Assembly: GCA_049299895.1 (NCBI GenBank)
Contig: JBAQYF010000023.1
Coordinates: 1-64,000 of the forward strand
Source: CAIYYO01 sp049299895
Lineage (GTDB): Archaea > Altiarchaeota > Altiarchaeia > IMC4 > QMZM01
DNA length: 64,000 nucleotides
Direction of reading: 5' to 3'
Shown: positions 42,868 through 51,666 of the stretch, piece by piece
Numbering within the stretch: position 1 is the stretch's first letter
Layout of the letters: each line of letters starts with the position of its first letter
The notes under the pieces: generated by a model
Told to the model about the DNA's origin: nothing
The model's database searches: none
The model's input: the letters and a program-made list of their open reading frames with translations, nothing else
Made by a program: the position numbers and the translations under genes

Positions 42868-43548
42868 ATGAAACTCTGCGTCCTGTTCTCGGGAGGAAAA
42901 GATTCCATGATGGCGCTCTACAGGGGAATGGAAGAGCACGAGATAACGGTGCTTCTTTCGATGATACCGAAAAGCGACGACAGCTACATGTATCACGTGC
43001 CCAATATCAGGCTGACGGAGTATTCGGCGAAAGCAATGGGTATACCTATCGACATGAAAGAGACGGTCGGAAAGCCCCCGCAGGAAAACGTCGACCTCAA
43101 AGATGCCCTACGGGACATAAAGGAGGAGTACGGAATAGATGGGGTTGCCGCCGGAGCGATAGGCTCGAATTACCAGTATAATATCGTCGCCGATATCTGC
43201 AAGGAACTGGACCTGGAAACGTATACGCCTTACTGGCAGAGAGAACATGAGATACTCATAAAGGATGCGATAAGTGCGGGATTCGATATCCGCATGGTCG
43301 GAGTCGCCGCAGGAGGCCTTGATTTTACGTTCCTTGGGAGGAAGCTGGACCTGCGCACCCTGGAAGAGCTGAAGGACATCAGGAAAAAGCACAGGATAGA
43401 CATAGGGGGCGAAGGCGGGGAATACGAGACATTCGTCGTCGACGGCCCCGTATTCAGGAAAAGGCTGGACATCGTCAGATCGCGCAAAACATGGGACGGA
43501 GTCAGGGGCGAACTGATCATAGAGGAACTGCGCTTGGCGGACAAATGA
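42868..43548 (+). CDS. dph6: diphthine--ammonia ligase
   Basis: 226 residues. The PP-loop is LFSGGKDSMMALY at the N-terminus. Dph6-typical GVAAGAIGSNYQYNIV, TPYWQREHEIL, and GGEGGEYETFVVDGP follow. It performs the last step of diphthamide synthesis on elongation factor 2, a modification limited to archaea and eukaryotes, supporting archaeal origin of the window. Confidence 0.93.
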   Translation: MKLCVLFSGGKDSMMALYRGMEEHEITVLLSMIPKSDDSYMYHVPNIRLTEYSAKAMGIPIDMKETVGKPPQENVDLKDALRDIKEEYGIDGVAAGAIGSNYQYNIVADICKELDLETYTPYWQREHEILIKDAISAGFDIRMVGVAAGGLDFTFLGRKLDLRTLEELKDIRKKHRIDIGGEGGEYETFVVDGPVFRKRLDIVRSRKTWDGVRGELIIEELRLADK

Positions 43549-43550
43549 GT

Positions 43551-44474
43551 TTATAACAGGAGACTGAATAAAAGCGGCGTATATACAAGGCCGATTGCCA
43601 CGCATACTGATAACAATGCTGATGCGTATTCCACGTCCAGTCCTTCTTCTACGGAATATACCAGGGTGAACATAGCTGGAGGCACAGTCGATGCTGCGAG
43701 CGCCGTAAGCCTCTCGGGCCCCTGGAGGTTGAATGCCAATACGACGATATACGCTGCCGCAAGGGCGTAGCCGAACCTCACGAATATTGCTGCAGCCATC
43801 GCTTTTGCATGCCGTATCCTGGGCTCGACGAATATCCCGAGAGCTATCATCACAAGGGGTATGGTCGAGTTATGCAGCATGGTGATCACGGGTTCTATAG
43901 GCGCGACCGCCTGTGTCAGTCCTGAAACGTTTATGCCGAGTGCGAATGCGAACGCCCAGAGAACGGGGGAGGATAACATCTTCCGCACGATATGGGAGAT
44001 GCCCGCTTCCCGTTCGCCGTATTTTATGGCAAAATAATATGCTAGGGTGAATATCAGGATTATCTGTCCCATATCGTAGAATGCGACGTATGACAGTCCC
44101 TGCGTCCCCAGGTACATGAGGAAGAACGGATAAGAGAAGAGGCCCTGGTTCGTCGAGCCGCAGGCTATGAGAAACGTTCCCGTCGTCTTCCGGTTCATGC
44201 CCAGGAACCCGGCCATCGCGTAGCCCAGGAGGTAACAGGAAAGAGAGATGACAAAGCCTGCGAGCGGCAGCAATAGCAACTCGTTTGTTATCTGCAATAT
44301 AAGGAGCGAATGAAAGATGCTCGCAGGAAGAAAGACATAGAATACCAGGTTTATCAGGTGGTCTGCGGCCTCCTTTTTCACCGCGCCGGTCCTTTTGAGA
44401 AAATATCCCAGGAGGACAAGTATTATGGGCGCTGCCTTGTCCAGGTTATTCAGGAGTATGCTTGAGTAGTCCAT
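43551..44474 (-). CDS. AEC-family permease
   Basis: 307 residues with about ten membrane helices and the AEC fold: ILVLLGYFLKRTGAVKKEAA at the N-terminus, NQGLFSYPF in the middle, and a repeat in the second half. Family members export or import organic acids or auxin-like compounds; substrate unknown. It starts 3 bp after purE, so they share a transcript. Confidence 0.85.
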   Translation of the reverse strand: MDYSSILLNNLDKAAPIILVLLGYFLKRTGAVKKEAADHLINLVFYVFLPASIFHSLLILQITNELLLLPLAGFVISLSCYLLGYAMAGFLGMNRKTTGTFLIACGSTNQGLFSYPFFLMYLGTQGLSYVAFYDMGQIILIFTLAYYFAIKYGEREAGISHIVRKMLSSPVLWAFAFALGINVSGLTQAVAPIEPVITMLHNSTIPLVMIALGIFVEPRIRHAKAMAAAIFVRFGYALAAAYIVVLAFNLQGPERLTALAASTVPPAMFTLVYSVEEGLDVEYASALLSVCVAIGLVYTPLLFSLLL

Positions 44475-44477
44475 CCG

Positions 44478-44867
44478 TTACTTCTTTAGTTTAAGGATGC
44501 GCAGGGCCAGGTGTGCGGCGTTCGCTCCGTTGTCTATTCCCACGCAGGCGACCGGTACTCCTTGAGGCATCTGGGCGATGGATAACAGCGCGTCCAGGCC
44601 GCCCAGTTTCGAGGAAACAGGTACGCCTATCACCGGTTTGTCCGTCATCGCCGCAACGGCTCCGGGGAGCGCTGCGGACAGGCCCGCTATGCATATGTAG
44701 ACCTTTGCCTGGGATTTTTTGACGAGTTCCTGCAGGCGTTCAGGCTCCCTGTGAAAGGAACAGCACTCTATCGCATAGCCTATCCTGGCCTCTTTCAGGA
44801 CTGTTTCTGCCTTGTCGACCACTTCCTTATCAGACTTGCTGCCCGCTATGATTAATATATCCGCCAT
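44478..44867 (-). CDS. purE: 5-(carboxyamino)imidazole ribonucleotide mutase (PurE)
   Basis: 129 residues. ILIIAGSKSDKEVVDKAE is the phosphate-binding loop; ECCSFHREPERLQELV replaces the usual SAHR with SFHRE; GLSAALPGAVAAMTDKPVIG and GVPVACVGIDNGANAAHLAL complete the fold. It acts in purine synthesis at the AIR carboxylation step. The SFHREP variant is unusual and leaves class (I or II) open. The start lies 19 bp from the divergent dapB start. Confidence 0.9.
   Translation of the reverse strand: MADILIIAGSKSDKEVVDKAETVLKEARIGYAIECCSFHREPERLQELVKKSQAKVYICIAGLSAALPGAVAAMTDKPVIGVPVSSKLGGLDALLSIAQMPQGVPVACVGIDNGANAAHLALRILKLKK
44851..44859 (+). promoter_or_regulatory. TATA box for dapB inside purE
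   Basis: ATTAATATA lies about 28-36 bp upstream of the dapB ATG, within the first codons of purE on the other strand. The 19-bp spacer between the starts holds a palindrome, GTTTAA/TTAAAC. Both transcripts are probably leaderless. Confidence 0.5.
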
Positions 44868-44886
44868 GTTTAATTATTTAAACACG

Positions 44887-45693
44887 ATGATAAAAATCGC
44901 AATAATCGGTTTCGGCCGGATGGGAATGGGGATACTCGCGGAGTGCCTGAAGGAAAAGCTGCCAGTCGTCGCAGTAGTCGATTCGCCCGACAGCCCGCTG
45001 ATCGGAAAAGACGCGGGCGTTGCCGCCAGCGGAGAGCCTTTGAATGTATTGGTTTCCAGTTCTTCAGACCTGGGGAAAACCCTTGATAAAGCCAAACCGG
45101 ACGTGGCAATAGATTTCACCAGCCCCTCTGCGTGCGTCAAAAATTCTGGCATCATCACGGAAAAAGGCATCAACATGGTCATAGGGACGACCGGGCTGTC
45201 GGAAAAGGAGGTCGCGCAGATCAGGGATGCCGCCCGGAAAAACAATACAGGCGTGGTCCTTTCGCCGAATATGAGCATCGGGGTGAACGTCTTTTGGAAG
45301 ATAGTTGAAAAAGCCGCAGAATTGCTCCCGGATTACGACATAGAGATCGTTGAAAAACATCATCGGTTCAAGAAAGATGCGCCCTCAGGGACTGCGCTGA
45401 AGACTGCGCAGGTGATAGAGGACGCGCTCAAGAGAAGCCTGGAAACCGACGCAGTGTACGGGAGAAAAGGTCTCTGCGAAAGAAAGAAGAACGAGATAGG
45501 GATACACGCGATAAGAGCAGGGGACATCGTCGGGGAGCATACGGTCCTGTTCGGAACCCTCGGGGAACGAGTGGAGATAACTCACGTAGCGCATTCGCGG
45601 GGCACGCTCACGAAAGGGGCAGTCACTGCGGCTAAATACGTTCATGGAAAGAAGGGATTCTACGGCATGAGCGATGTTCTTGGATTAAAATAA
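44887..45693 (+). CDS. dapB: 4-hydroxy-tetrahydrodipicolinate reductase
   Basis: 268 residues from the ATG at 44887. Rossmann start IKIAIIGFGRMGMGILAEC; VAIDFTSPSACVKNSG; GTTGLSEKE; catalytic EIVEKHHRFKKDAPSGTA with the His and Lys; final HVAHSRGTLTKGAV. It reduces the dipicolinate intermediate of lysine synthesis with NAD(P)H. No other dap gene lies in the window. Upstream in-frame codons back to 44812 overlap purE and are not used. Confidence 0.95.
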   Translation: MIKIAIIGFGRMGMGILAECLKEKLPVVAVVDSPDSPLIGKDAGVAASGEPLNVLVSSSSDLGKTLDKAKPDVAIDFTSPSACVKNSGIITEKGINMVIGTTGLSEKEVAQIRDAARKNNTGVVLSPNMSIGVNVFWKIVEKAAELLPDYDIEIVEKHHRFKKDAPSGTALKTAQVIEDALKRSLETDAVYGRKGLCERKKNEIGIHAIRAGDIVGEHTVLFGTLGERVEITHVAHSRGTLTKGAVTAAKYVHGKKGFYGMSDVLGLK

Positions 45694-45706
45694 TAGGGGG
45701 ATTTTT

Positions 45707-45820
45707 TTATTCGTCCGTTTCGCTATAGTTGCAGTTGCCGTCGTCGTAGTACCTGCACTTCTTGCAGCAGTCGCTTCTCTCGTCGCAAGACGCATATTGG
45801 GGGCAGTCTTCACAGCACAT
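45707..45820 (-). CDS. 37-aa Cys-rich peptide
   Basis: Begins MCCEDCPQYASCDERSDCC and carries eight Cys in 37 residues, ending in SETDE. On the minus strand a strong TATA-like TATTTATATA (45847-45856) lies about 27-35 bp before the ATG, which argues it is a real gene. The C-C-x2-C and C-C-x2-C spacing suggests metal binding, like the small proteins at 33437 and 42572. Confidence 0.6.
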   Translation of the reverse strand: MCCEDCPQYASCDERSDCCKKCRYYDDGNCNYSETDE

Positions 45821-45864
45821 TTCGTTTAACAATATGCACGAGGAAGTATATAAATACAAGAAAA

Positions 45865-46641
45865 TCAGTACCATCCGAACATCTTTTTATTCTGTTTTCC
45901 TTTTGATGTCCCCCATGATACCACTTCCAGTCCTGCGAGTAGGACGTCGGAACTGCGCCTGTCGACTGATTTTTTTATGAGCATAACAGGGTAATCGGAG
46001 ACTGCCTTCTTTGCCATACCCGCATCCATACCGAGAGTTATCCCAAGAGAATATAAGTCCTGAGGCGCGCGCATGCCATATATATCCCTTGCGCCGCTGG
46101 TTATGATTATCGGGGTCTTATATTTTCTCGCAAGTTTGATGTTCTGCCTCATGCGCCCCATGACCTGCGCCCTCACGACACCGTAGCAGGACAACAGCTC
46201 CGAGAGGCATATCTCTATTGCAATTCCGCGTTCCGCCATGAAACGGGCCATGACGTCGTCTATGCCGGATGATTTCTGGTCCAGGGGATCCTTCCCAGAT
46301 ACGCGCTCCGGATGGCAGAGAACGTCGACCTCCCAGCACTCGGATGCCGCGCGGTTTATCTCTTCGTCTCCGCCGGCGACAAGTATCATATCCGCGCCCG
46401 ATTCAAGAGCGGAACGGGCCATCTTCTGGACAGAGTCTGGAGTTTTAGGGGATAAAATTGCACCCTTCATCAATTGAAGCGACTGATCAACCGATTTTTC
46501 ATGGGGAGTATTTGGACCAATGTCTCCCGGCGAGGAGTTCTGTACAATGCATGCTCCATCCCAGCCCAAGCTTTGGAGCATTTGACGCGTCTGTTCCGAG
46601 TGACCCGCTAGCAAGTGCAGGTCATAGAAGGGACCTTTCAT
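45865..46641 (-). CDS. rnp3: RNase P protein component 3 (Rpp30-like)
   Basis: 258 residues. The PHP-like barrel of Rpp30 is recognised: FYDLHLLAGHSEQTRQML, ADMILVAGGDEEINRAA, EICLSELLSCYG, NIKLARKYKTPIIITSGA and LYSLGITLGMD. It is a protein subunit of archaeal and eukaryotic RNase P, which removes 5' leaders of tRNA. Confidence 0.9.
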   Translation of the reverse strand: MKGPFYDLHLLAGHSEQTRQMLQSLGWDGACIVQNSSPGDIGPNTPHEKSVDQSLQLMKGAILSPKTPDSVQKMARSALESGADMILVAGGDEEINRAASECWEVDVLCHPERVSGKDPLDQKSSGIDDVMARFMAERGIAIEICLSELLSCYGVVRAQVMGRMRQNIKLARKYKTPIIITSGARDIYGMRAPQDLYSLGITLGMDAGMAKKAVSDYPVMLIKKSVDRRSSDVLLAGLEVVSWGTSKGKQNKKMFGWY

Positions 46642-46677
46642 TTTTGTTATAATTATGTATTTGACAGGTATAACCCC

Positions 46678-46857
46678 GTGCCCAGAGGCGAAGTCGCCCT
46701 GATATTAGGATTCTACGGCCTCACAACGATGACATCCGCAGGAGAACCAATACTCACGGCGTCAGAATACGCAGTGATCGCTTCAATGTCTTTCCTGGCA
46801 ACAGTCATAATCCCGCCGATGCTGCAAAAAGCGCTTAGATACGGAGGATACATATAA
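46678..46857 (+). pseudogene. C-terminal remnant of a cation:proton antiporter
   Basis: The frame begins VPRGEVALILGFYG and continues through MSFLATVIIPPMLQKAL. GxPRGEVxLIL followed by a helix ending IIPPMLxKxL is the last part of Kef/NhaP-type antiporters (compare GPRGEVLLIMAQ in the 39096 gene). The preceding ten helices are missing. It may be expressed from GTG 46678 as a 59-residue membrane peptide, but a decayed antiporter is more likely. Confidence 0.5.
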
Positions 46858-47081
46858 GCCAGCGACGATATATTCGATAGTGCAAACGGAACACCGATGC
46901 GGGTTTTTGAATAAAGCATAACTCCGATACTTGCAGGCTATACCTCCATATTTTAACCAGTTCATACCATAATTTACCAAGAGTTCTAAAGGATAATCAT
47001 AGACAAAAGCTTGGAAGACGACAATATGTAGAAGACAAAAAAATGCCCGCTAATTTCATTCAAATTTCTCTGATACCCAGA

Positions 47082-48803
47082 ATGAAGAACACAAACCTCT
47101 TTTTTATCCTTGTTTTATTGGCGTGCGTCTCAAGCTCGTACGCAAATCCCGCATGCAACAGCTACTGTATAGGGAAAGGCTATGCCGGCGGCTACTGTTT
47201 TGATTACAATAACGGTAATGGGATACAAGACGACCTGACAGACGCAGTGTTTTTGGGGGGAAGAGACAGCGCGTGTTCGAAAGACCTGAAAACCTGCTAC
47301 TATGGCTTCGGAGGCGGCTTATGCCTTTACCTGGACGAAGGATCAAAGAACGTCTGCGGAACATGCGAAGGGATGAGCGTCAGGATATACTGCAACTGCT
47401 ACAATAAAACAGAATGCGCAACGAACTGCAGGAGCGAATGCGACGCAAAAGGGTGCATGAACTCGCAGGTGATCCCTTCTGACGCTACCTGCGAAACGTT
47501 CTGCAAAGCCAGGGACTGCAAAGGGGAAAAATGCACGGGAGGATCATGTACAGCAGCGCCCGGCCTGGGGGAGGCTTGGAGCGGAGGAGTCTGCTATTTC
47601 GGCATCACTTATGAAAAGAATGCAAACTGCCCTGGACAGACAGACGCAGCCGGCTACTGCTCATGCTGGAGAGAGCATCCCTGCCCGGACACTAGCGCGG
47701 AAGGCCTTGAGGGAATGGCTGAAAACCAATGCGACGCCAATCTAGGCTGCAGGACCCCGGGTTATGTCACCCCCACCCCAAGCCCTACTCCCAGCCCTAG
47801 TCCGTCACCCACAGAAGGCACCGGATCAAGCGGTGACATCATCAACCGGATAAAGACCGCGGTATACAAGATAGTTATCACCCTTTATTGCCTGGTACTC
47901 TATCTGGCGACGGCGGTTGCCGCTTTGTTCGCCGTCATGACTGGCATAAAATACATGTCCTCCGACGATGGGAGCAGCAGGGCGGAATCAAGGAACCGGA
48001 TGATCTATGCTCTTCTAGGTCTCATGATAATAGCGCTCGCATGCCCCCTGGTGAACATATTGTTCGCCGGGACGAATATCGGGATACCTGAGAACGGGAA
48101 ATTGGTCCCATGCAAGGGATGCCCTTATATCAATGAGATATCTACCGCAGGGGGAGATCTTGGGGGCTGGGAAGGAGGATATTCAGGAGGGGGAGATACA
48201 GGGGGGAGCTGGTATACAGACGAGAGGATCAAGGAGGCAAACAGCTTCCAGACATGCTCTGCTTCCGAACCATGCCCAGATGGTAGAGTATGCGCCGCTA
48301 CAACCGGGGAATATCGTTGCTATCCCAAGATAGCGGACGGCTATTCCATCAGCGCCTCTGATCTGACGCCCCTTTCGGGGATCAACGGGGATCTGTGCAG
48401 TTCTGGTTATGCCAACGGGGACAAATGTATTAAGAACCCCAAATGCTCGAAAGCTTCAGGATGCGCCAGCGGGCAATACTGCGGAGCGGACTCATACTGC
48501 AAGACAAAATTAGCGGAGGAGGATGACTGCGCCGCTTCCATGATGCTTGGAGACACGAACCCGGACGTCATGTGCAAGAGCAAATGGTGCGTCGACGGAA
48601 GATGCGTCTCGGCGGGTAATTGCATCGGTCCGGACGACTGCAGCAGGCATTATTCCGGCAAGTACTGCGACGGGAACGGGGTATGCAAAACAAGGCTGTC
48701 AGAGGATAGCGTTTGCAAAACAGGCCAGATAATCGGCGGAACCGCAGACGAGATGTGCAAGGACGGGCTGAAGTGCACGAACGGGTTATGCAAGAAGCCT
48801 TAA
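47082..48803 (+). CDS. large Cys-rich surface protein with T4SS-pilin (VirB2/TrbC-like) core, copy 1
   Basis: 573 residues from the ATG at 47082. Signal peptide, then a ~220-residue Cys-rich ectodomain, a PTPSPTPSPSPSP linker, and a two-helix core (about 259-285 and 307-330) joined by GIKYMSSDDGSSRAESRNRM. Helix-GxKYM-loop-R-helix ending CPLVNILFAG is the T4SS_pilin/VirB2 pattern. The C-terminus carries a duplicated Cys module of about 45 residues (YCGADSYCKTKL and YCDGNGVCKTRL). VirB2-like pilins are normally about 100 residues, so this is an unusual chimera. Pilus or DNA-transfer role is inference. Confidence 0.6.
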   Translation: MKNTNLFFILVLLACVSSSYANPACNSYCIGKGYAGGYCFDYNNGNGIQDDLTDAVFLGGRDSACSKDLKTCYYGFGGGLCLYLDEGSKNVCGTCEGMSVRIYCNCYNKTECATNCRSECDAKGCMNSQVIPSDATCETFCKARDCKGEKCTGGSCTAAPGLGEAWSGGVCYFGITYEKNANCPGQTDAAGYCSCWREHPCPDTSAEGLEGMAENQCDANLGCRTPGYVTPTPSPTPSPSPSPTEGTGSSGDIINRIKTAVYKIVITLYCLVLYLATAVAALFAVMTGIKYMSSDDGSSRAESRNRMIYALLGLMIIALACPLVNILFAGTNIGIPENGKLVPCKGCPYINEISTAGGDLGGWEGGYSGGGDTGGSWYTDERIKEANSFQTCSASEPCPDGRVCAATTGEYRCYPKIADGYSISASDLTPLSGINGDLCSSGYANGDKCIKNPKCSKASGCASGQYCGADSYCKTKLAEEDDCAASMMLGDTNPDVMCKSKWCVDGRCVSAGNCIGPDDCSRHYSGKYCDGNGVCKTRLSEDSVCKTGQIIGGTADEMCKDGLKCTNGLCKKP

Positions 48804-48860
48804 GCGCATCGACCCTCAGCGTAGGATGCATTCGATCAGGATGAAAGATATTTGCTAAAA

Positions 48861-50381
48861 ATGCGCAACAGGACTACGTTTAATCAAAAGGCATCCATTG
48901 GCCTGCTTTTATTGATCCTTTTAAGTATTCCTGCATCCGCAGACTGCACGCTCTGCTGCGTCAACAAAAGAGGGGTCTTAGGCTGCGACAAGCCAACCTG
49001 CGAAAACACGTGCAGCAACCTGGAAGGCGGATGCTGGTTCACAAGCTCCGGCGGCGTAAACAGTTGTCATTCCTGCACTACGGGCGAATGGATAATCGAC
49101 AAATGCGCGACGTATCCGTCTGATGCATGCCTTGAAAACCCATGCCAGGTCAATATTCCGGGGGGGTGCTTATATGAAAGGGGCACGTGCATCACTGCGC
49201 CGGGAGCTGAAAGCGAGCTGTCAGAGTTTATCGACGACGTAAAAACAGGCGTTTACGAAGTCGTGATCCTTTTGTACTGCATAGTGCTTTACCTGGCGTC
49301 TGCGTTAGCGGCGCTCTTTATCATCCTGACCGGGCTCAAATACATGTCATCGGATGATGGCGCAGAGAGATTGAATTCCAGGAAACATCTGACTTATGCT
49401 CTTATAGGCCTGCTCGTGATAGCGATGGCCTGCCCATTGGTCAATATGTTCTTCTCGGGAGGGGACATCGGGATACCCGACGGAAGCGGGAACAATGTAC
49501 CATGCCCCGGGTGCCCTTTTATATACACTTATACCGGCGGGGACATAATAGTGTCGGATGACGATCCCGTTGAAAAACCCACTCCAGAGCCATCGCCTAC
49601 CCCGGCCGTATCTCCTACTCCAAGCGGTTCGCCTACCCCAAGCGTATCACCCACCCCCGGGCAGAGCGGAACGGAGGAACAATGCTCCAGGGCGTGCATC
49701 GATGCAGGATACGCCGTCGGAAAATGCGCAAGCGACTGCGTCTCTCCCGATAATCTTCTTTCGTATTTTACATGCGCCGTGACAGGCAAGACCAAATGCT
49801 GCTGCACGTCCTCCGGATTGGGCGGATATTCCTCCTGCGATGAAGCGTGCAAGGACCAGTTGGACGGAACAAGAGCCCCCAAATATACGGGAGGATCCTG
49901 CAGGGGGGAATGCAGCAGAACGGGAATAGAGGCATACAGCGGATTCGACTGCCCCGGGGAGGGGCCTGTCTGCTGCTGCGTGAAAGCCGGGACGATCGTC
50001 AACCCGGGAGAAGAAGGCTCAGCCTGCCTGCACTCCAGCGAATGCAATGAGGGACTGTATTGCAGCGGGGGCGCAATCGACATATTCGAGCGGGGCAGAT
50101 GCAAAAAGAAGCTTCCGCTGTTCGGCTCATGCGACTCGAAAGAGGAGATAGACCGCAATCAGAATCTTATCTGCGATTCGGACACTATCTGTTACGAAGG
50201 AGATGCCAGGGAGGGATTCGATCCGAAGACATGCGCTCCGAGGAAATGCAACTGGGTGTACACCGGCGCAATATGCTGCACTGCGAGCCAGGAATGCGGC
50301 ACGCCAAGAGAACAGCCGGGTCTGGCGATACTCGACTGCCCGGGCAGTTGCTGCAACGAGTGCACGGACAAGACGCCGTAA
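48861..50381 (+). CDS. large Cys-rich surface protein with T4SS-pilin (VirB2/TrbC-like) core, copy 2
   Basis: 506 residues from the ATG at 48861, 57 bp after copy 1; a TTG at 48852 adds three. Signal peptide (GLLLLILLSIPASA), Cys-rich segment of ~100 residues, then the two-helix core (about 130-157 and 178-201) with GLKYMSSDDGAERLNSRKHL between. CPLVNMFFSGGDIGIP matches copy 1. A PTPAVSPTPSGSPTPS linker and a long Cys-rich C-terminus with CCC and CCCV clusters follow. The order of linker and pilin core is reversed relative to copy 1. Confidence 0.6.
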   Translation: MRNRTTFNQKASIGLLLLILLSIPASADCTLCCVNKRGVLGCDKPTCENTCSNLEGGCWFTSSGGVNSCHSCTTGEWIIDKCATYPSDACLENPCQVNIPGGCLYERGTCITAPGAESELSEFIDDVKTGVYEVVILLYCIVLYLASALAALFIILTGLKYMSSDDGAERLNSRKHLTYALIGLLVIAMACPLVNMFFSGGDIGIPDGSGNNVPCPGCPFIYTYTGGDIIVSDDDPVEKPTPEPSPTPAVSPTPSGSPTPSVSPTPGQSGTEEQCSRACIDAGYAVGKCASDCVSPDNLLSYFTCAVTGKTKCCCTSSGLGGYSSCDEACKDQLDGTRAPKYTGGSCRGECSRTGIEAYSGFDCPGEGPVCCCVKAGTIVNPGEEGSACLHSSECNEGLYCSGGAIDIFERGRCKKKLPLFGSCDSKEEIDRNQNLICDSDTICYEGDAREGFDPKTCAPRKCNWVYTGAICCTASQECGTPREQPGLAILDCPGSCCNECTDKTP

Positions 50382-50388
50382 AAAGAGA

Positions 50389-51651
50389 TTATTTGGCCTC
50401 AGGGGAAAGCAGGGTCAGCGCGTAGTCGTCTGTCAGATACGTCTTTGCCGCCTCTCTTATCTCTTCCTTTGTTATCTTCAGTATGTGTTTTTCTTTTTCC
50501 CGGAAGTCGTAGGGTATCTTGTATATCTCGGTCTCCAGCAGCATCGCCGCCCTGTCGGTTATCCGCTCCAGCGAGTCGTCGTATTTTGAGAGCATCAGGG
50601 TCTTTGTCCCGTTGAATTCCCGGTCTGATACGAGATTCTTTTTCAGGTCGTCGTATATGCCGAGGATCGCTTCCTGCGCTTCATCCAGGCGCTTCGGATC
50701 GAATCCTTCTACGTGGGTGAGGAACATCCCCTCGGTATCAAGCGGGTAGTAGAAGCTTCCCACGCCGTATCCTATGCCTCTTTTGTCCCGGAGTTCCTGG
50801 TACAGCCGGGACGACAGGCCTTCCGAGAGGAGGCTTGAGAGCATCTCCAGGACGTACGTATCTTTGCAGTCGTATCCCGGGACCTTGTATCCCATGCACA
50901 GATAGACTTGCGAGATGTCTTTTCTTTCTTCGATCGTTTTGCGTTTCCGGTTCGTGAGGTCCGCTGCGGGGTCCCTTGATGGCAGTTTCTTTTCTTCGAG
51001 CGATCCGAACAGGTCTTTTACTTTGGCTGTCAGGTCTTTTTCATCGTATTTTCCGACAGCCGTTATCACCGTGTTGTTCGGGGCGTAGTATTTTTGCTTG
51101 AATTCTTCCAGGTCTTCTTTTGCGACAGAGCCCATGGTGTCGACGGTCCCTTCTATCTTCTTTTCAAGGGGCGTTCCCTCGAATAGTTTCGGTATGAACA
51201 ATCCGGTCAGGGAATAGCGGTCCGGCGAGTTGATGAAGTTCTCTATCTCGGTGAGTATGACCTGGCGTTCTGTCGCGAATTCCTCTTCTTTATAGGAGTA
51301 GTTCGTCGCAGCCTCGTATATCACTTCGACCGCCGTGTTCAGGTGCTCGGACGGGGATTTTGCGGTAAAGGCGGTGTATTTCCAGGTGGTGTAAGCGTTT
51401 ATCACCGTCCCGGAGTATTCCAGGTCTTCGGCGATGCTCCTCGCGTTCCTGTATTTATTGCTCTTGAACAGCAGGTGCTCGTTGAAATGGCTTCCCCCGT
51501 TCACTTTTTTGCTTTCGTCTACAGAGCCTACGCGCACGCCTGCGAGCAATGCCGCTTTCTTTGTGTTGGGCGTCTTCTCCAAAAGGAGTACGAGGCCGTT
51601 GTCGAGTTCGACCCTTTTGATACCTTTTAGTTCCACTTTCAGAAAAAACAT
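50389..51651 (-). CDS. M16-family zinc peptidase
   Basis: 420 residues. The inverted zinc motif HxxEH appears as SHFNEHLLFKS near the N-terminus; the third ligand Glu lies in ERQVILTEIENF. The C-terminal half shows the R/Y substrate pair in LSSRLYQELRDKRGIGYGVG. No signal peptide is present, so it acts in the cytosol. Mitochondrial-processing-peptidase-like enzymes cleave short peptides; bacterial relatives often occur in pairs, here only one is seen. Confidence 0.93.
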   Translation of the reverse strand: MFFLKVELKGIKRVELDNGLVLLLEKTPNTKKAALLAGVRVGSVDESKKVNGGSHFNEHLLFKSNKYRNARSIAEDLEYSGTVINAYTTWKYTAFTAKSPSEHLNTAVEVIYEAATNYSYKEEEFATERQVILTEIENFINSPDRYSLTGLFIPKLFEGTPLEKKIEGTVDTMGSVAKEDLEEFKQKYYAPNNTVITAVGKYDEKDLTAKVKDLFGSLEEKKLPSRDPAADLTNRKRKTIEERKDISQVYLCMGYKVPGYDCKDTYVLEMLSSLLSEGLSSRLYQELRDKRGIGYGVGSFYYPLDTEGMFLTHVEGFDPKRLDEAQEAILGIYDDLKKNLVSDREFNGTKTLMLSKYDDSLERITDRAAMLLETEIYKIPYDFREKEKHILKITKEEIREAAKTYLTDDYALTLLSPEAK

Positions 51652-51666
51652 TCGATTACAGGATGA

